Positions 42,974 through 52,205 of a stretch of 64,000 bases of DNA are shown here, piece by piece (position 1 is the stretch's first letter; every line of letters starts with the position of its first letter). The translations under genes and the position numbers were made by a program. The DNA comes from an uncultured Clostridium sp. (lineage in GTDB: Bacteria > Bacillota > Clostridia > TANB77 > CAG-508): assembly GCA_900554815.1 (NCBI GenBank), contig USIO01000005.1, positions 5,726-69,725 of the forward strand, written 5' to 3'. The notes below the pieces were generated by a model. The model was not told where the DNA came from, did no database searches, and saw nothing but the letters and a program-made list of their open reading frames with translations.

Positions 42974-44815
42974 ATGAGAATATTAAGAGAATTTAAAATA
43001 CCAAAAATTAAATTTCCAAAATTTAAAATGGAAGGATTAGAAAAAATTGAAGAAGTAAAAATCGACCCAAAAACAATTACAGAAGAAAAAACAGATAAAA
43101 GAAACTATGAACCAACTACTTATAAAACAATTAAAGAAGTTTTTGAAAGATCAACTAACTTATACAAAGACAACACTTTTATTTTAGAAAAATTTAACCA
43201 CAAAGACGAGAAATTTACAGAAATCACTTACGAAAAATTTGGTAATGATGTAATTGGGTTAATAACAGGGTTAAATAAAATATTAAACCTAAAAGGAAAA
43301 AGAGTTGCAATTATTGGAGAAAATACCTACTATTGGTATGTATCTTATATGGCAATGCTATGCTCAGATGCTATTGCTGTACCAGTAGACAAAGAATTAC
43401 CAGCAAACGAAATAGAAAATGTAATAAAAAGAGCACGTGCTTCTTGTGTTATTTATTCATCTAAAAAGGAAGAAATAATTAAAAAAGTAAAAGAAAATTT
43501 ACCAGATATTGACTACTTTGTTAAAATGAATTCAGAAGAAGAAATAAATGGAAAAGATGTAGGAATAGAATATATTATTGAAGAAGGAAAAAACTTAATA
43601 AGAATAGGAGACCAATATTACAAAAATGTAACAATTGATCCAGAAGAATTTAAACTATTAATTTTTACATCTGGAACTACTTCACAAGCAAAAGGTGTTA
43701 TGATTTGTAATAGAAATTTAGCAGAAAATATTAATGCTGTTTCTGCCTATGTTAGATTATCAGAAAAAGACAGATTTTTCTCTGTTTTACCACTTCATCA
43801 TACCTATGAATCTTCAATAGGATTTTTAATACCAATAGCTGTAGGAGCTTCTATTGCAGTATGTGAAGGATTAAAATATATTGTGCCTAATTTAAAAGAA
43901 ACTAAACCAACAGTAATGCTTGCAGTACCTCTTTTAATAGAAAACTTATATAAGAAAATAAATGAAAACATTAAAAAAAGCAAAAAAGATAAACTTGTAA
44001 AATCTATGATTCATGTTACAAATGCACTAAAAGGTGTAAATGTGGATATTAAAAGAAAAGTATTTAGCGAAATATATGATAACTTAGGTGGAAACATAAA
44101 ATATATTGTATCTGCTGCAGCACCAATTGATGCAAAAATTGGTAAATGGCTACAAGATATTGGAATTACATTTTTACAAGGATATGGTTTAACAGAAACA
44201 TCTCCAATTGCAGCTTTAACACCAGAATTTGACCCAAAAATCGGATCTGCAGGTAAAGCTGTTATATGCGCAGAACTAAAAATTGACCACCCAAATGACA
44301 ATGGAGAAGGAGAAGTCCTAATTAAAAGTAAAACATTAATGCTTGGATATTATGAAAACGAAGAAGCAACCAAAGAAGCAATAGAAGATGGATGGTTTCA
44401 TTCGGGAGATGTTGGATACTTAGACGAAGAGGGATTTTTATATATTACCGGCAGGTCAAAAAATGTAATTGTTACACAAAATGGAAAAAATATTTATCCA
44501 GAAGAAATAGAATTACTATTAGGAAATGTAGAAGAAATAAAAGAGTGTATGGTATATGGCAAAGAAGTAAAAGGAGAAAAAGAATTAATTATTTCCGCAA
44601 AAGTAATTCCTAACTTAGAAAAAATAGAAGAAAAATATGGAAAAAACCTAACAGAAGAAAAAATACATGATATTATTTGGGAAAGAATTAAAGAAGTAAA
44701 CAAAAAACTAACTTCTTATAAAGCAATTAAAAATTTAGAAATAAAAAAAGATGAATTTGAAAAAACAACAACTATGAAAATTAAAAGATATGCAGAAATT
44801 AACAAAGGAAGATAA
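42974..44815 (+). CDS. Long-chain acyl-CoA synthetase (AMP-binding)
   Basis: 613 residues; AAGGA upstream of ATG 42974. Adenylation motifs: T-S-G-T-T-S-Q-A-K-G-V near 234, H-H-T-Y-E near 275, G-Y-G-L-T-E-T-S-P near 400, D-G-W-F-H-S-G-D-V-G-Y near 472 and G-R-S-K-N-V-I near 493. It activates fatty acids to acyl-CoA for lipid metabolism. An N-terminal Lys-rich extension of about 35 residues is not part of the usual domain. No CGG site despite length. Confidence 0.9.
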   Translation: MRILREFKIPKIKFPKFKMEGLEKIEEVKIDPKTITEEKTDKRNYEPTTYKTIKEVFERSTNLYKDNTFILEKFNHKDEKFTEITYEKFGNDVIGLITGLNKILNLKGKRVAIIGENTYYWYVSYMAMLCSDAIAVPVDKELPANEIENVIKRARASCVIYSSKKEEIIKKVKENLPDIDYFVKMNSEEEINGKDVGIEYIIEEGKNLIRIGDQYYKNVTIDPEEFKLLIFTSGTTSQAKGVMICNRNLAENINAVSAYVRLSEKDRFFSVLPLHHTYESSIGFLIPIAVGASIAVCEGLKYIVPNLKETKPTVMLAVPLLIENLYKKINENIKKSKKDKLVKSMIHVTNALKGVNVDIKRKVFSEIYDNLGGNIKYIVSAAAPIDAKIGKWLQDIGITFLQGYGLTETSPIAALTPEFDPKIGSAGKAVICAELKIDHPNDNGEGEVLIKSKTLMLGYYENEEATKEAIEDGWFHSGDVGYLDEEGFLYITGRSKNVIVTQNGKNIYPEEIELLLGNVEEIKECMVYGKEVKGEKELIISAKVIPNLEKIEEKYGKNLTEEKIHDIIWERIKEVNKKLTSYKAIKNLEIKKDEFEKTTTMKIKRYAEINKGR

Positions 44816-44844
44816 AACATTTAAAAAGTGATGAAGGAGGAAAA

Positions 44845-45330
44845 ATGAGAAAAATAATAATAATATATTTTGTGATTATTGCATTTTTAATAATTCCTCA
44901 TCATGTACAAGCAACAAATACAAATATGATACAAGAGCAACTACAGCAAGAAACAAATGAAATTATGGGTATATTAGAAGAACAAAAAAATAATCAACAA
45001 GCAACGAATTCTCTAATTATTGAGTTGTTTACAGTAGTTATAATTTCTATGATTTTTGAAAATATAGTAAAAACTTTTAAATACACTATTAAAGAAAAAA
45101 ACCAAAAAGAAGAAGAAACTAAAGAACTAAAGAAAAAATTATGGATAACATATGGAATTCATGGAATAATTCTTTTAATATTCTTTTTAGTTTGCAAGTT
45201 TGCATTAAAAGTTATAGATTTATATAATTTATTTTTTGTTCTAATTTCTGTATGCATGGTGGAAATAGGTCCATTTTTACAAATTAGAATGAAAAAGAAA
45301 AATAGGAGGAAAGATGACACCACACATTAG
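44845..45330 (+). CDS. Small membrane protein with signal peptide, unknown function
   Basis: 161 residues; AAGGAGG before ATG. A signal-like helix (2-23, ending V-Q-A) is followed by a Gln/Glu-rich segment, then three hydrophobic helices (about 57-75, 108-127, 130-150) and a very basic end. Its last 17 bases overlap the start of deoD, so the two are translationally coupled. No family recognised. Confidence 0.65.
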   Translation: MRKIIIIYFVIIAFLIIPHHVQATNTNMIQEQLQQETNEIMGILEEQKNNQQATNSLIIELFTVVIISMIFENIVKTFKYTIKEKNQKEEETKELKKKLWITYGIHGIILLIFFLVCKFALKVIDLYNLFFVLISVCMVEIGPFLQIRMKKKNRRKDDTTH

Positions 45331-46025
45331 TGCTAAAAAAGAAGAAATTGCAAAAAATATTTTAATGCCAGGAGACTCATTAAGAGCAAAATATATTGCA
45401 GAAACTTTTTTAAGTAATTATAAATTGGTTAATTCTGTAAGAAATATTTATGCATATACAGGTGAGTTTAATAAAAAACTAATTACAGTTATGGCATCAC
45501 GGAATGGGAAACCCAAGCATGGGAATATATTCTTATGAGCTATATAAATTTTACGAAGCTGAAAATATTATTAGAATTGGTACTTGTGGCTCTTTTGTGG
45601 AAAATATTAATGTTTTAGATGTTATTTTAGTTGAAAACTCTTACAGTAAATCTAATTATGCAAGTATTTTAGACGGAAATACTAAAGAATTATTATCTTC
45701 AAGTAATTTGCTAAATAAAAAAATAGAAATAATAGCTAATGAGAATAAAATTACACTACATAAAGGAAATGTTTTATGTAGCGATGTATTTTATTCACAA
45801 AATATGAAAGTAGAAGAAAAAGAAAAATATAATTGTATTGCAACAGAAATGGAAAGCTTTGCTCTATTTGCTAATGCAAAACATTTTGATAAAAGCGCAT
45901 CATGTATATTAACTGTATCTAATATGATGCCACCATTAAATAATTGTAAAGAACTAACTCCTAATCAAAGAGAAAAATCATTAAATGAAATGATAAAACT
46001 AGGATTAGAAACATTAACAATGTAA
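45314..46025 (+). CDS. deoD: Purine-nucleoside phosphorylase (DeoD type), with one CGG +1 site
   Basis: 236 residues, the normal DeoD length, with a shift at C45500 (CGGA, Gly63). N-terminus T-P-H-I-S-A, then L-M-P-G-D-S-L-R-A-K; the shift restores M-A-S-G-M-G-N-P-S-M-G-I-Y-S-Y-E-L, one of the family's most conserved stretches. R-I-G-T-C-G-S near 88 and the purine-site A-T-E-M-E-S-F-A near 178 follow. It splits purine nucleosides with phosphate for salvage. AGGAGG precedes ATG 45314 inside the end of the upstream gene. Confidence 0.92.
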
Positions 46026-46062
46026 TTTTGAATAAAACACCAAAAATATACAAACAATATAA

Positions 46063-46320
46063 ATGGTGATTATATTGAAACTAGTTTGTATTAAGGCAAA
46101 AAATGATGATAGCTTTAGAATTTTTAAAGCATTTGGAACAAAAATATACGAAATAGAAGATTTAGAACAAATAGATTCTCAAATAAAGCAATGCGTAAAA
46201 AACAATTATAATACTATTTTAATATCTGAAGAACTGGCAAACTTTTCTGGGGATATTATAACTAAATATAAAAACAGTTCAACTGTTAATATTATAATTT
46301 CTAATAAAAAAAGAATATGA
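46063..46320 (+). CDS. Small protein resembling V-type ATPase F subunit
   Basis: Up to 85 residues; the true start may be TTG 46075, which has GGTG seven bases upstream, giving an N-terminus M-K-L-V-C-I-K-A. The pattern (short beta strand, F-x-x-F-G near 24 and a central L-x-Q-I-D-x-Q-I, followed by T-I-L-I-S-E-E-L) recalls the Rossmann-like ATP-synthase F/14-kDa subunit. No other V-ATPase genes are near, so it may be a stand-alone homologue as found near sporulation genes. Assignment is tentative. Confidence 0.5.
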   Translation: MVIILKLVCIKAKNDDSFRIFKAFGTKIYEIEDLEQIDSQIKQCVKNNYNTILISEELANFSGDIITKYKNSSTVNIIISNKKRI

Positions 46321-46377
46321 TTATTATTCTTGCATATAAATAGAATAATTTATTAAGTTATAAAGGATGAAAAATAA

Positions 46378-46917
46378 ATGCAGGAACAAAAAACATATTC
46401 TTTTTTTGCGAATCAATTTAGCAACACAATTTGCGAATTAACACAAAATAAATTATACTCTCATATTGTTTTTTTATGTATTGGCACAGATAGAATAACA
46501 GGAGATTCTTTTGGCCCATTAGTAGGGTATAAATTAAAAAATGTTTTAAACCATATAAAAAAAATACAAGTTATTGGAGACTTAGATGAAACAGTAAGTA
46601 ACCAAAACATTTTAAATGCTATTAATTATATAGAAAAAAATTACAAAAATCCATTTATTGTTTCAATTGATTCAGCACTTTCAATTAGAAGAAATGTAGG
46701 AGACATTATTGTTTCTAAGAAGGGCGTTTATTTAGGAACAAGCATAAGAAACAAAAAAGTTTATATTGGAGACATGAGCATACAAGGTGTGGTTGCTAAA
46801 AACACATGTGTTGCACAATATAATTTTAGGCGATTACAAAATACAAATTTAGGATTAGTAATGAAAATGGCAGATACTGTAGCAAGTGGAATTATATCTT
46901 CTATAGAGTTTAACTAA
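46378..46917 (+). CDS. yyaC: YyaC-like spore protein
   Basis: 179 residues; AAAGGATG upstream of ATG. It shows the YyaC family signature: F-L-C-I-G-T-D-R-I-T-G-D-S-F-G-P-L-V-G near 37-55, I-D-S-A-L near 98 and the G-D-M-S-I-Q-G-V-V near 138. The fold is similar to GPR-like hydrogenase-maturation proteases, and the family is sporulation-associated. No CGG site. Confidence 0.85.
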   Translation: MQEQKTYSFFANQFSNTICELTQNKLYSHIVFLCIGTDRITGDSFGPLVGYKLKNVLNHIKKIQVIGDLDETVSNQNILNAINYIEKNYKNPFIVSIDSALSIRRNVGDIIVSKKGVYLGTSIRNKKVYIGDMSIQGVVAKNTCVAQYNFRRLQNTNLGLVMKMADTVASGIISSIEFN

Positions 46918-46980
46918 TATATGTATATTCCTAGAAAAATTGGAAAAAATTAGATTATAACTTTTTTCTAGGGGGAAAAC

Positions 46981-47304
46981 ATGAAAAGTAAGCAATTAAA
47001 AAATATGATAGTATTAAAAAATTTACCATCTAACATGATAGAAGAAGCTATTGTTGTATTAAAACAAAACAAAAAAATAGAAATAATGAAACACTTAGAA
47101 AAGGAAAAATCAGTCCAATGTAGAACTAATTCAAGTGATTACATTTTACAAGAAGCAGAATTTGTTATTTCAAATTATATTTCCGACATAGAAAAAAATA
47201 AAAAAGCAAAAAAAATAAAAGATATAGAACAAAAATATAAAAAAGCTAGAGCTTTTTCCATCATATTACTTGTTCTAATAGTATTACAAGCAATTATATT
47301 CTAA
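46981..47304 (+). CDS. Small protein with C-terminal membrane helix, unknown function
   Basis: 107 residues; GGGGG before ATG 46981. The N-terminal ~85 residues are charged and helical (Lys/Glu-rich), and the last ~18 residues form a hydrophobic helix ending at the C-terminus, a tail-anchor arrangement. No domain recognised. Followed by a terminator. Confidence 0.65.
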   Translation: MKSKQLKNMIVLKNLPSNMIEEAIVVLKQNKKIEIMKHLEKEKSVQCRTNSSDYILQEAEFVISNYISDIEKNKKAKKIKDIEQKYKKARAFSIILLVLIVLQAIIF

Positions 47305-47314
47305 AATATATAAT

Positions 47315-47350
47315 TAAGAAGGATATTACTTTGGTTTTATCCTTCTTTTG
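47315..47350 (+). terminator. Rho-independent terminator
   Basis: AAGAAGGAT / ATCCTTCTTT inverted repeat with T-rich right side, just after the tail-anchored protein gene. Confidence 0.75.
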
Positions 47351-47446
47351 CTGTGCATATATGTTTTTATTTATAAGGAATATTATCATAAAAAATAAAA
47401 CCAAGCATATATTTTAATTAACCAACAAATGAAGAGGAGGGGTTAC

Positions 47447-48340
47447 ATGGAGAAAGCAGTAAGCGTTGACGAAAAAATAAGAAGAGCAGAAGAAATTTAT
47501 AATAGAAGACAACAAGAAAACACAAATCGCATACAGGCACGAGTTAATGTAAATGATGAAACAAGAGATTATAAATTACTTAAAAAAATGATACTACAAA
47601 TTCTTATATGCTTATTAATTTATTTTATTTTTTATTTAATTAAAAATAGTAATTACATATTTTCGGAAAGCTTTTTAAATAAAGCAAAAGAAATTTTATC
47701 ATATGATATTAATTTTCAGTCACAATATGAGTACGTAATGGATTTAATAAACAGCGAAAATAATACTCAAACAAATGAAACACAAAAAATAGAAGAACAA
47801 AATAAAATGGAAGAGGAAAATACTAATTCTATAATAACACAAGAACAAACAAATCAAACCACAACACAAACACTATCTGCAACATCCCAAACTTTACCAG
47901 AAGAAAGTAGTTCTCTAAGTCAAACACAAGAAGATGCAGAATTTATAAAACAAAATTATTCACTTGTAAAGCCTCTTAGTGGAACAATTACATCTAGGTT
48001 TGGACTAAGAAATCCTACAACAGAAACTGTTCCCAAATACCATACAGGGATAGATATTGCAGCAAATACAGGCACTATATTTGTAGCTGCAATGGAGGGG
48101 GAAGTTATTTTGGTTTCAGACCAAGGAGACTATGGAAACCACATAAAAATACAAAAAGATGATGTAATAACTTTATATGCACACTGCAGTAAAATTTATG
48201 TTACAGAAGGACAAGAAATTACTAAAGGACAAGAACTAGGAGAGGTGGGAGCTACTGGAAATGTTACAGGTTCTCATTTACATTTTGAAGTTAGAAGAAA
48301 CGAAAGACTAGTCAATCCAGATGATTTACTAGAATTTTAA
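47447..48340 (+). CDS. SpoIVFA-like membrane protein with M23 peptidase domain
   Basis: 297 residues from ATG 47447 (GAGGAGGGG upstream). A cytoplasmic N-terminus with R-R-A-E-E-I-Y-N-R-R-Q is followed by one membrane helix (about 48-65), a Gln/Thr/Ser-rich stalk (about 100-165) and a C-terminal M23 (LytM) domain with H-T-G-I-D-I near 201, L-Y-A-H-C near 240 and S-H-L-H-F-E near 275. Placed directly before an M50 protease gene, it matches the SpoIVFA-SpoIVFB pair, where SpoIVFA tethers the pro-sigma-K processing protease. The M23 metal ligands look intact, so enzyme activity is not excluded. Confidence 0.8.
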   Translation: MEKAVSVDEKIRRAEEIYNRRQQENTNRIQARVNVNDETRDYKLLKKMILQILICLLIYFIFYLIKNSNYIFSESFLNKAKEILSYDINFQSQYEYVMDLINSENNTQTNETQKIEEQNKMEEENTNSIITQEQTNQTTTQTLSATSQTLPEESSSLSQTQEDAEFIKQNYSLVKPLSGTITSRFGLRNPTTETVPKYHTGIDIAANTGTIFVAAMEGEVILVSDQGDYGNHIKIQKDDVITLYAHCSKIYVTEGQEITKGQELGEVGATGNVTGSHLHFEVRRNERLVNPDDLLEF

Positions 48341-48383
48341 CTTTTCTTAATAGATTAAATCGTATAACTTTTGGGGTGGAAAA

Positions 48384-49017
48384 ATGAAAATAAAAATAGA
48401 CCTAAAAATTTTTATAATTATGGCAATTTTTTTAGTTACAAATCAAATTAGAATATATTGGCTATTTATGATTTTTATTTTAATTCATGAATTAGCACAT
48501 CTATTAGCTGGATTGTTACTAGGGCTAAAAGCAGAAAAAATGGAAATAATGCCATTACGGAGTATCTATTACCTTTAAAGCAAATAATAACAAGTGGTTA
48601 TGTAATTTACTAATTGCATTGGCAGGACCACTTGCAAATGTAGCACTAGCTATATTTTTCACTATTTATAAAAAAATGCCAATCCAAAATCTGGCAATGT
48701 ATTCAAATTTAGTAATAGCTATTTTTAATTTAATACCAATTTATCCACTAGATGGAGGAAGAATTATTAAATCAATATTAGAAATAAAATATAAAAATGG
48801 AAAAAGTATGAACATAGTAAATAAATTATCTAACACAACAGTTATATTATTGACAATTTTATCAAGTATCGGTATAATTTATTTCAAGAATATAGCTATT
48901 TTTATTGCAATTGCTTTCCTATGGTTTATTGTTATTATTGAAAATAGAAAATATAGAATAAAATCCAGAGTAAAAAAAATAATAGAAAAAGATAAAGAAC
49001 AAAGACTAAAAGTATAA
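48384..49017 (+). CDS. spoIVFB: SpoIVFB-like M50 intramembrane metalloprotease, with one CGG +1 site
   Basis: 210 residues with a shift at C48558 (CGGA, Gly59). Membrane helices carry the zinc motif H-E-L-A-H (His35, Glu36, His39) and, after the shift, L-A-G-P-L-A-N-V-A near 83 and the second metal motif N-L-I-P-I-Y-P-L-D-G-G-R near 118. The shift restores M-P-L-G-V-S-I-T-F, the usual strand after the HExxH helix. Conventional reading stops six codons after the site, before the second half of the active site. SpoIVFB releases sigma-K in the mother cell, so sporulation would depend on this shift. Confidence 0.88.
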
Positions 49018-49044
49018 TATAAATAAACGAAAGATGGTGCCAAA

Positions 49045-50847
49045 ATGTATAAAAAAATAATTAATTCACATGGTATAACTTTAATAATGCTAGTAATAAT
49101 GTTGGTAATAATGTCTATATTAGCAACTACAATAGGATATAATATATTAAATAGAAATACAACAGATAAGCTAGACGATTTATACAGCGACCTTACATTA
49201 TTAGAAGAAAAAGCAAAAACTTACTACATTCAAAACGAATATATACCATTTGAAAATAAATGCGAAAATTTAAGCGAAATCTTAGAAACAATTACAACTA
49301 TTCGTAACCCAAACGATAATGACGAATATTATTATATATCAAAAAATAAAATAACTCCAAGTTGGCTGGGAAATGTTAGCATAAAAACTGATGGAACATT
49401 TATTATAAACGAAAGAACATTAACGGTTTATTATTTAGAAGGTATAGAAGTAGAAGGAAAACTATATTATACATTACCAAAAGAATATAGCGAAATATCT
49501 ATTGCAGAAAATATAACTAGCATTCCAGATGGGAGCTGGAATGAGGCAAAAAAAGTTAATTCTCCACAATTGCTAGAAGGAATGACACCGGTTTATTGGG
49601 ATGAAGAAGGAAATGAATACGAAATAAGCATTAATAGCAATCAAACTGAATGGGAAAAATGGTATAATTATTATGCAAATAAATGGGCAAATGCAAAAAC
49701 TAAAGATGGAAGTTACTGGGTATGGATACCAAGATATGAATATAAAATTGCAAATCCAGGAACATCAGAGACCTCAGAAATATATATTAAATTTATTAGT
49801 ACTTCTCAAACAACACCAGATTCAGATTATGACTATATTCACCCTGCATTTACAAATGGAAAAGAAAATGATTTTGAAAATGGTGAATGGGATGAAGAAA
49901 TACCAGGCTTTTGGGTATCCAAATATTTAGCAGGATTTCAGGCAAGCTCAACAGATAATAATGGGGTACTAATAAATGAACAAGATACTATAACATATTC
50001 AAACTATAATTACACATCATTTTCACAAAATTTTACCACAAATGCATTAGGGCAAAACCTTACACAAGCAAACTATTCAACACAAAAAATATCTTATCCT
50101 GTATTTAAACCATTAACCTATACTTATAACATAATAGGAATAGGAGACTGCTACACTATAGCTAAAGAAGTAGCAAATGCAAGCGAATTTTATGGGTTAA
50201 ATTCTATAACAACAGATAGCCACCTTAGCAAAAATAGTGAATATGGAGCAGTAGTATATTTAGCACACAGCGTATTTGGAGTAAACAATAACACAATTGC
50301 AGAAAATAATAAAAATATAAATAATACTATAAATAATATATATGGTGTTACTGGCTACTCTGGAACAACTCCATTAGGAGTTTCTGCAAGTAGTACAAAT
50401 AACATGTTTGGAGTATTTGATTTAAATGGCTGTGCAAATGAGAGCACATCGGCTTATATAAATAATAATTCGAATTCATTAGAACATGGTAAATCATTTA
50501 CAGAATTTAATAAAGATTTGGAAACACATAAAAAAGAAAGTACAAAATATGCAACTGTATATAGTGTAGGCAATACAGACACTTCAGAAGAAAATTATAA
50601 ATTATATAAAAATATTCTTACAAAGCAAAAATATGGAGATGCAATTTTTGAAACATCTAATTTTGTGTCAAACGAAATAGTTCCATGGCAAAGAGGAACA
50701 GCATTCAAATACCCATATCCTAATGCTACAGCTCCGTTTTTTTGTAGGGTAGGAAACCTATCTGGCAATTCCACATTTGCAATATGTAGTTACACAGGAG
50801 AACCATATAATTTTAATAGTTTTAGGGTAATTTTAATTGGAAAGTAA
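49045..50847 (+). CDS. Prepilin-like N-terminus joined to a large secreted domain resembling the sulfatase-modifying (FGE-like) fold
   Basis: 600 residues. The N-terminus N-S-H-G-I-T-L-I-M-L-V-I-M-L-V is a type IV pilin-like signal (G followed by a long hydrophobic helix, though the usual E5 is missing). The middle has W-V-W-I-P-R-Y-E-Y and F-W-V-S-K-Y-L-A-G-F; the C-terminal part has G-V-F-D-L-N-G-C-A-N-E and ends F-N-S-F-R-V-I-L-I-G. These W-I-P-R-Y-E-Y / D-L-x-G-N-x-x-E / S-F-R-V elements recall the formylglycine-generating-enzyme fold as used in clostridial surface proteins. Asn/Thr-rich throughout. Function unknown; likely secreted or surface-bound. Confidence 0.65.
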   Translation: MYKKIINSHGITLIMLVIMLVIMSILATTIGYNILNRNTTDKLDDLYSDLTLLEEKAKTYYIQNEYIPFENKCENLSEILETITTIRNPNDNDEYYYISKNKITPSWLGNVSIKTDGTFIINERTLTVYYLEGIEVEGKLYYTLPKEYSEISIAENITSIPDGSWNEAKKVNSPQLLEGMTPVYWDEEGNEYEISINSNQTEWEKWYNYYANKWANAKTKDGSYWVWIPRYEYKIANPGTSETSEIYIKFISTSQTTPDSDYDYIHPAFTNGKENDFENGEWDEEIPGFWVSKYLAGFQASSTDNNGVLINEQDTITYSNYNYTSFSQNFTTNALGQNLTQANYSTQKISYPVFKPLTYTYNIIGIGDCYTIAKEVANASEFYGLNSITTDSHLSKNSEYGAVVYLAHSVFGVNNNTIAENNKNINNTINNIYGVTGYSGTTPLGVSASSTNNMFGVFDLNGCANESTSAYINNNSNSLEHGKSFTEFNKDLETHKKESTKYATVYSVGNTDTSEENYKLYKNILTKQKYGDAIFETSNFVSNEIVPWQRGTAFKYPYPNATAPFFCRVGNLSGNSTFAICSYTGEPYNFNSFRVILIGK

Positions 50848-50879
50848 AAAAAAACTTGATAATTCTAAAAAAGTATGTT

Positions 50880-50917
50880 AAAATAGCAATGTTAAAAAAT
50901 AGCATTGCTATTTTTTA
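50880..50917 (+). terminator. Rho-independent terminator
   Basis: AAAATAGCAATG / CATTGCTATTTT inverted repeat followed by TT, between the pilin-like gene and rpsF. Confidence 0.8.
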
Positions 50918-50975
50918 AACTAAACCTTACTCATGTGTTTTACATGGGTTATATATCCAAAAGGAGGTGGAATTA

Positions 50976-51260
50976 ATGAACAAATATGAAAGTGTTGTTA
51001 TTATTAATTCTAGTTTAGAGGAAGCAAAAATAAAAGCAGTTATTGAAAAAATCTCTAACTTAATTAATAGTAATGGAAAAGTAGAATCTGTGGAAGAAAT
51101 TGGTTCAAAAAAATTAGCTTATGAAATAAAAAAACAAAAAGAAGGATACTATGTTGTATTTAATTTTGAATCAGAGCCATCAGCTATTGCAGAAATAGAA
51201 AGAGTTTACAGAATTACAGATGAAGTTATTAAATTTATTGTAGTAAAAAAAGAGGCATAA
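50976..51260 (+). CDS. rpsF: 30S ribosomal protein S6
   Basis: 94 residues from ATG 50976, eight bases after AAGGAGGTGG; the in-frame GTG at 50967 overlaps that ribosome site. Typical S6 pattern: N-K-Y-E-S-V-V-I-I-N near the start, G-S-K-K-L-A-Y-E-I-K-K near 46 and Y-V-V-F-N-F-E near 60. First gene of the conserved rpsF-ssb-rpsR cluster. No CGG codon. Confidence 0.96.
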   Translation: MNKYESVVIINSSLEEAKIKAVIEKISNLINSNGKVESVEEIGSKKLAYEIKKQKEGYYVVFNFESEPSAIAEIERVYRITDEVIKFIVVKKEA

Positions 51261-51307
51261 TAACTAAAATTGGGGGCATTTAAACATAGAAAGGAAAAGG
51301 TGTTTAC

Positions 51308-51724
51308 ATGAACAAAGTAATTTTAATGGGAAGACTAACAAGAGATCCAGAAGTAAGATATACTCAAACAAATAATACATTAGTAGCTTCATTTACAATA
51401 GCTGTAAATAGAAGATTTGTGCGCCAAGGAGAAGAAAGACAAGCAGACTTTATTCCTATTGTTGCTTGGAGCAAACTCGGAGAATTTTGCAGTAAATATT
51501 TTAAAAAAGGCCAACAAGTAGGTATTATTGGAAGAATGCAAACGAGAAATTGGGAAGACGAAAACAAGGTTAAACATTATATTACAGAAGTTGTTGCAGA
51601 AGAAGCATATTTTGCAGATAGCAAAAAAGATGGAGAAACAGCAAATTTTGAAAACACATTTGGTAATGATGTTGCATCAAATTCAGAATTTTCTGCAATA
51701 TCAACAGATGATTTACCATTTTAA
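51308..51724 (+). CDS. ssb: Single-stranded DNA-binding protein
   Basis: 138 residues. OB fold with N-K-V-I-L-M-G-R-L-T-R-D-P-E near the start, A-V-N-R-R-F near 34, D-F-I-P-I-V-A-W near 46 and G-R-M-Q-T-R-N-W near 75. The C-terminus ends in the acidic S-T-D-D-L-P-F tip that binds partner proteins. Lies between rpsF and rpsR as in most Firmicutes. No CGG site. Confidence 0.96.
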   Translation: MNKVILMGRLTRDPEVRYTQTNNTLVASFTIAVNRRFVRQGEERQADFIPIVAWSKLGEFCSKYFKKGQQVGIIGRMQTRNWEDENKVKHYITEVVAEEAYFADSKKDGETANFENTFGNDVASNSEFSAISTDDLPF

Positions 51725-51761
51725 GAAATATAACAATAAGAGTTAGGGGGGAGAAAAAACA

Positions 51762-52046
51762 ATGGCAGATAAAAAGAACAATAACAGAAAAAACAGAAAT
51801 AATAATGGTGATGATGATTTCAATCCAAGATTTAAAAAAATAAGAAAAAAGGTATGTCCTTTATGTGCAGATAAAAATATAATATTAGATTATAAAAACG
51901 CAGAGCAAATTAGAAAATTTGTTAGTGATAAAGGTAAAATTTTACCAAGAAGAGCAACAGGAGCATGCGCAAAACATCAAAGAGATATTACAATTGCAGT
52001 AAAAAGAGCAAGACATATTGCAGTATTACCATTTACACAAAATTAA
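51762..52046 (+). CDS. rpsR: 30S ribosomal protein S18
   Basis: 94 residues; GGGGGG upstream of ATG. A basic Asn/Lys-rich N-terminus precedes V-C-P-L-C-A-D-K (a C-x-x-C pair), then [14 protein letters not shown] and H-Q-R-D-I-T-x-A-V-K-R-A-R. The Asn/Asp stretch (residues 5-20) is longer than usual. End of the rpsF-ssb-rpsR cluster; a terminator follows. Confidence 0.96.
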   Translation: MADKKNNNRKNRNNNGDDDFNPRFKKIRKKVCPLCADKNIILDYKNAEQIRKFVSDKGKILPRRATGACAKHQRDITIAVKRARHIAVLPFTQN

Positions 52047-52069
52047 TAAAACTATATTAATAGAGTTTT

Positions 52070-52117
52070 AAAATAGATAATGTAGCTAAATAAATATAAC
52101 TGCATTATCTATTTTTT
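52070..52117 (+). terminator. Rho-independent terminator
   Basis: AAATAGATAATG / CATTATCTATTT inverted repeat with a following T-run, after rpsR. Confidence 0.8.
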
Positions 52118-52205
52118 AAATTGTATTTTAAAGTTATAACTTTTACCATTTTTGTTATGTTTAAACAAAATGTAATTTGTGAATAATATATATTGGGTGT
52201 TATAT

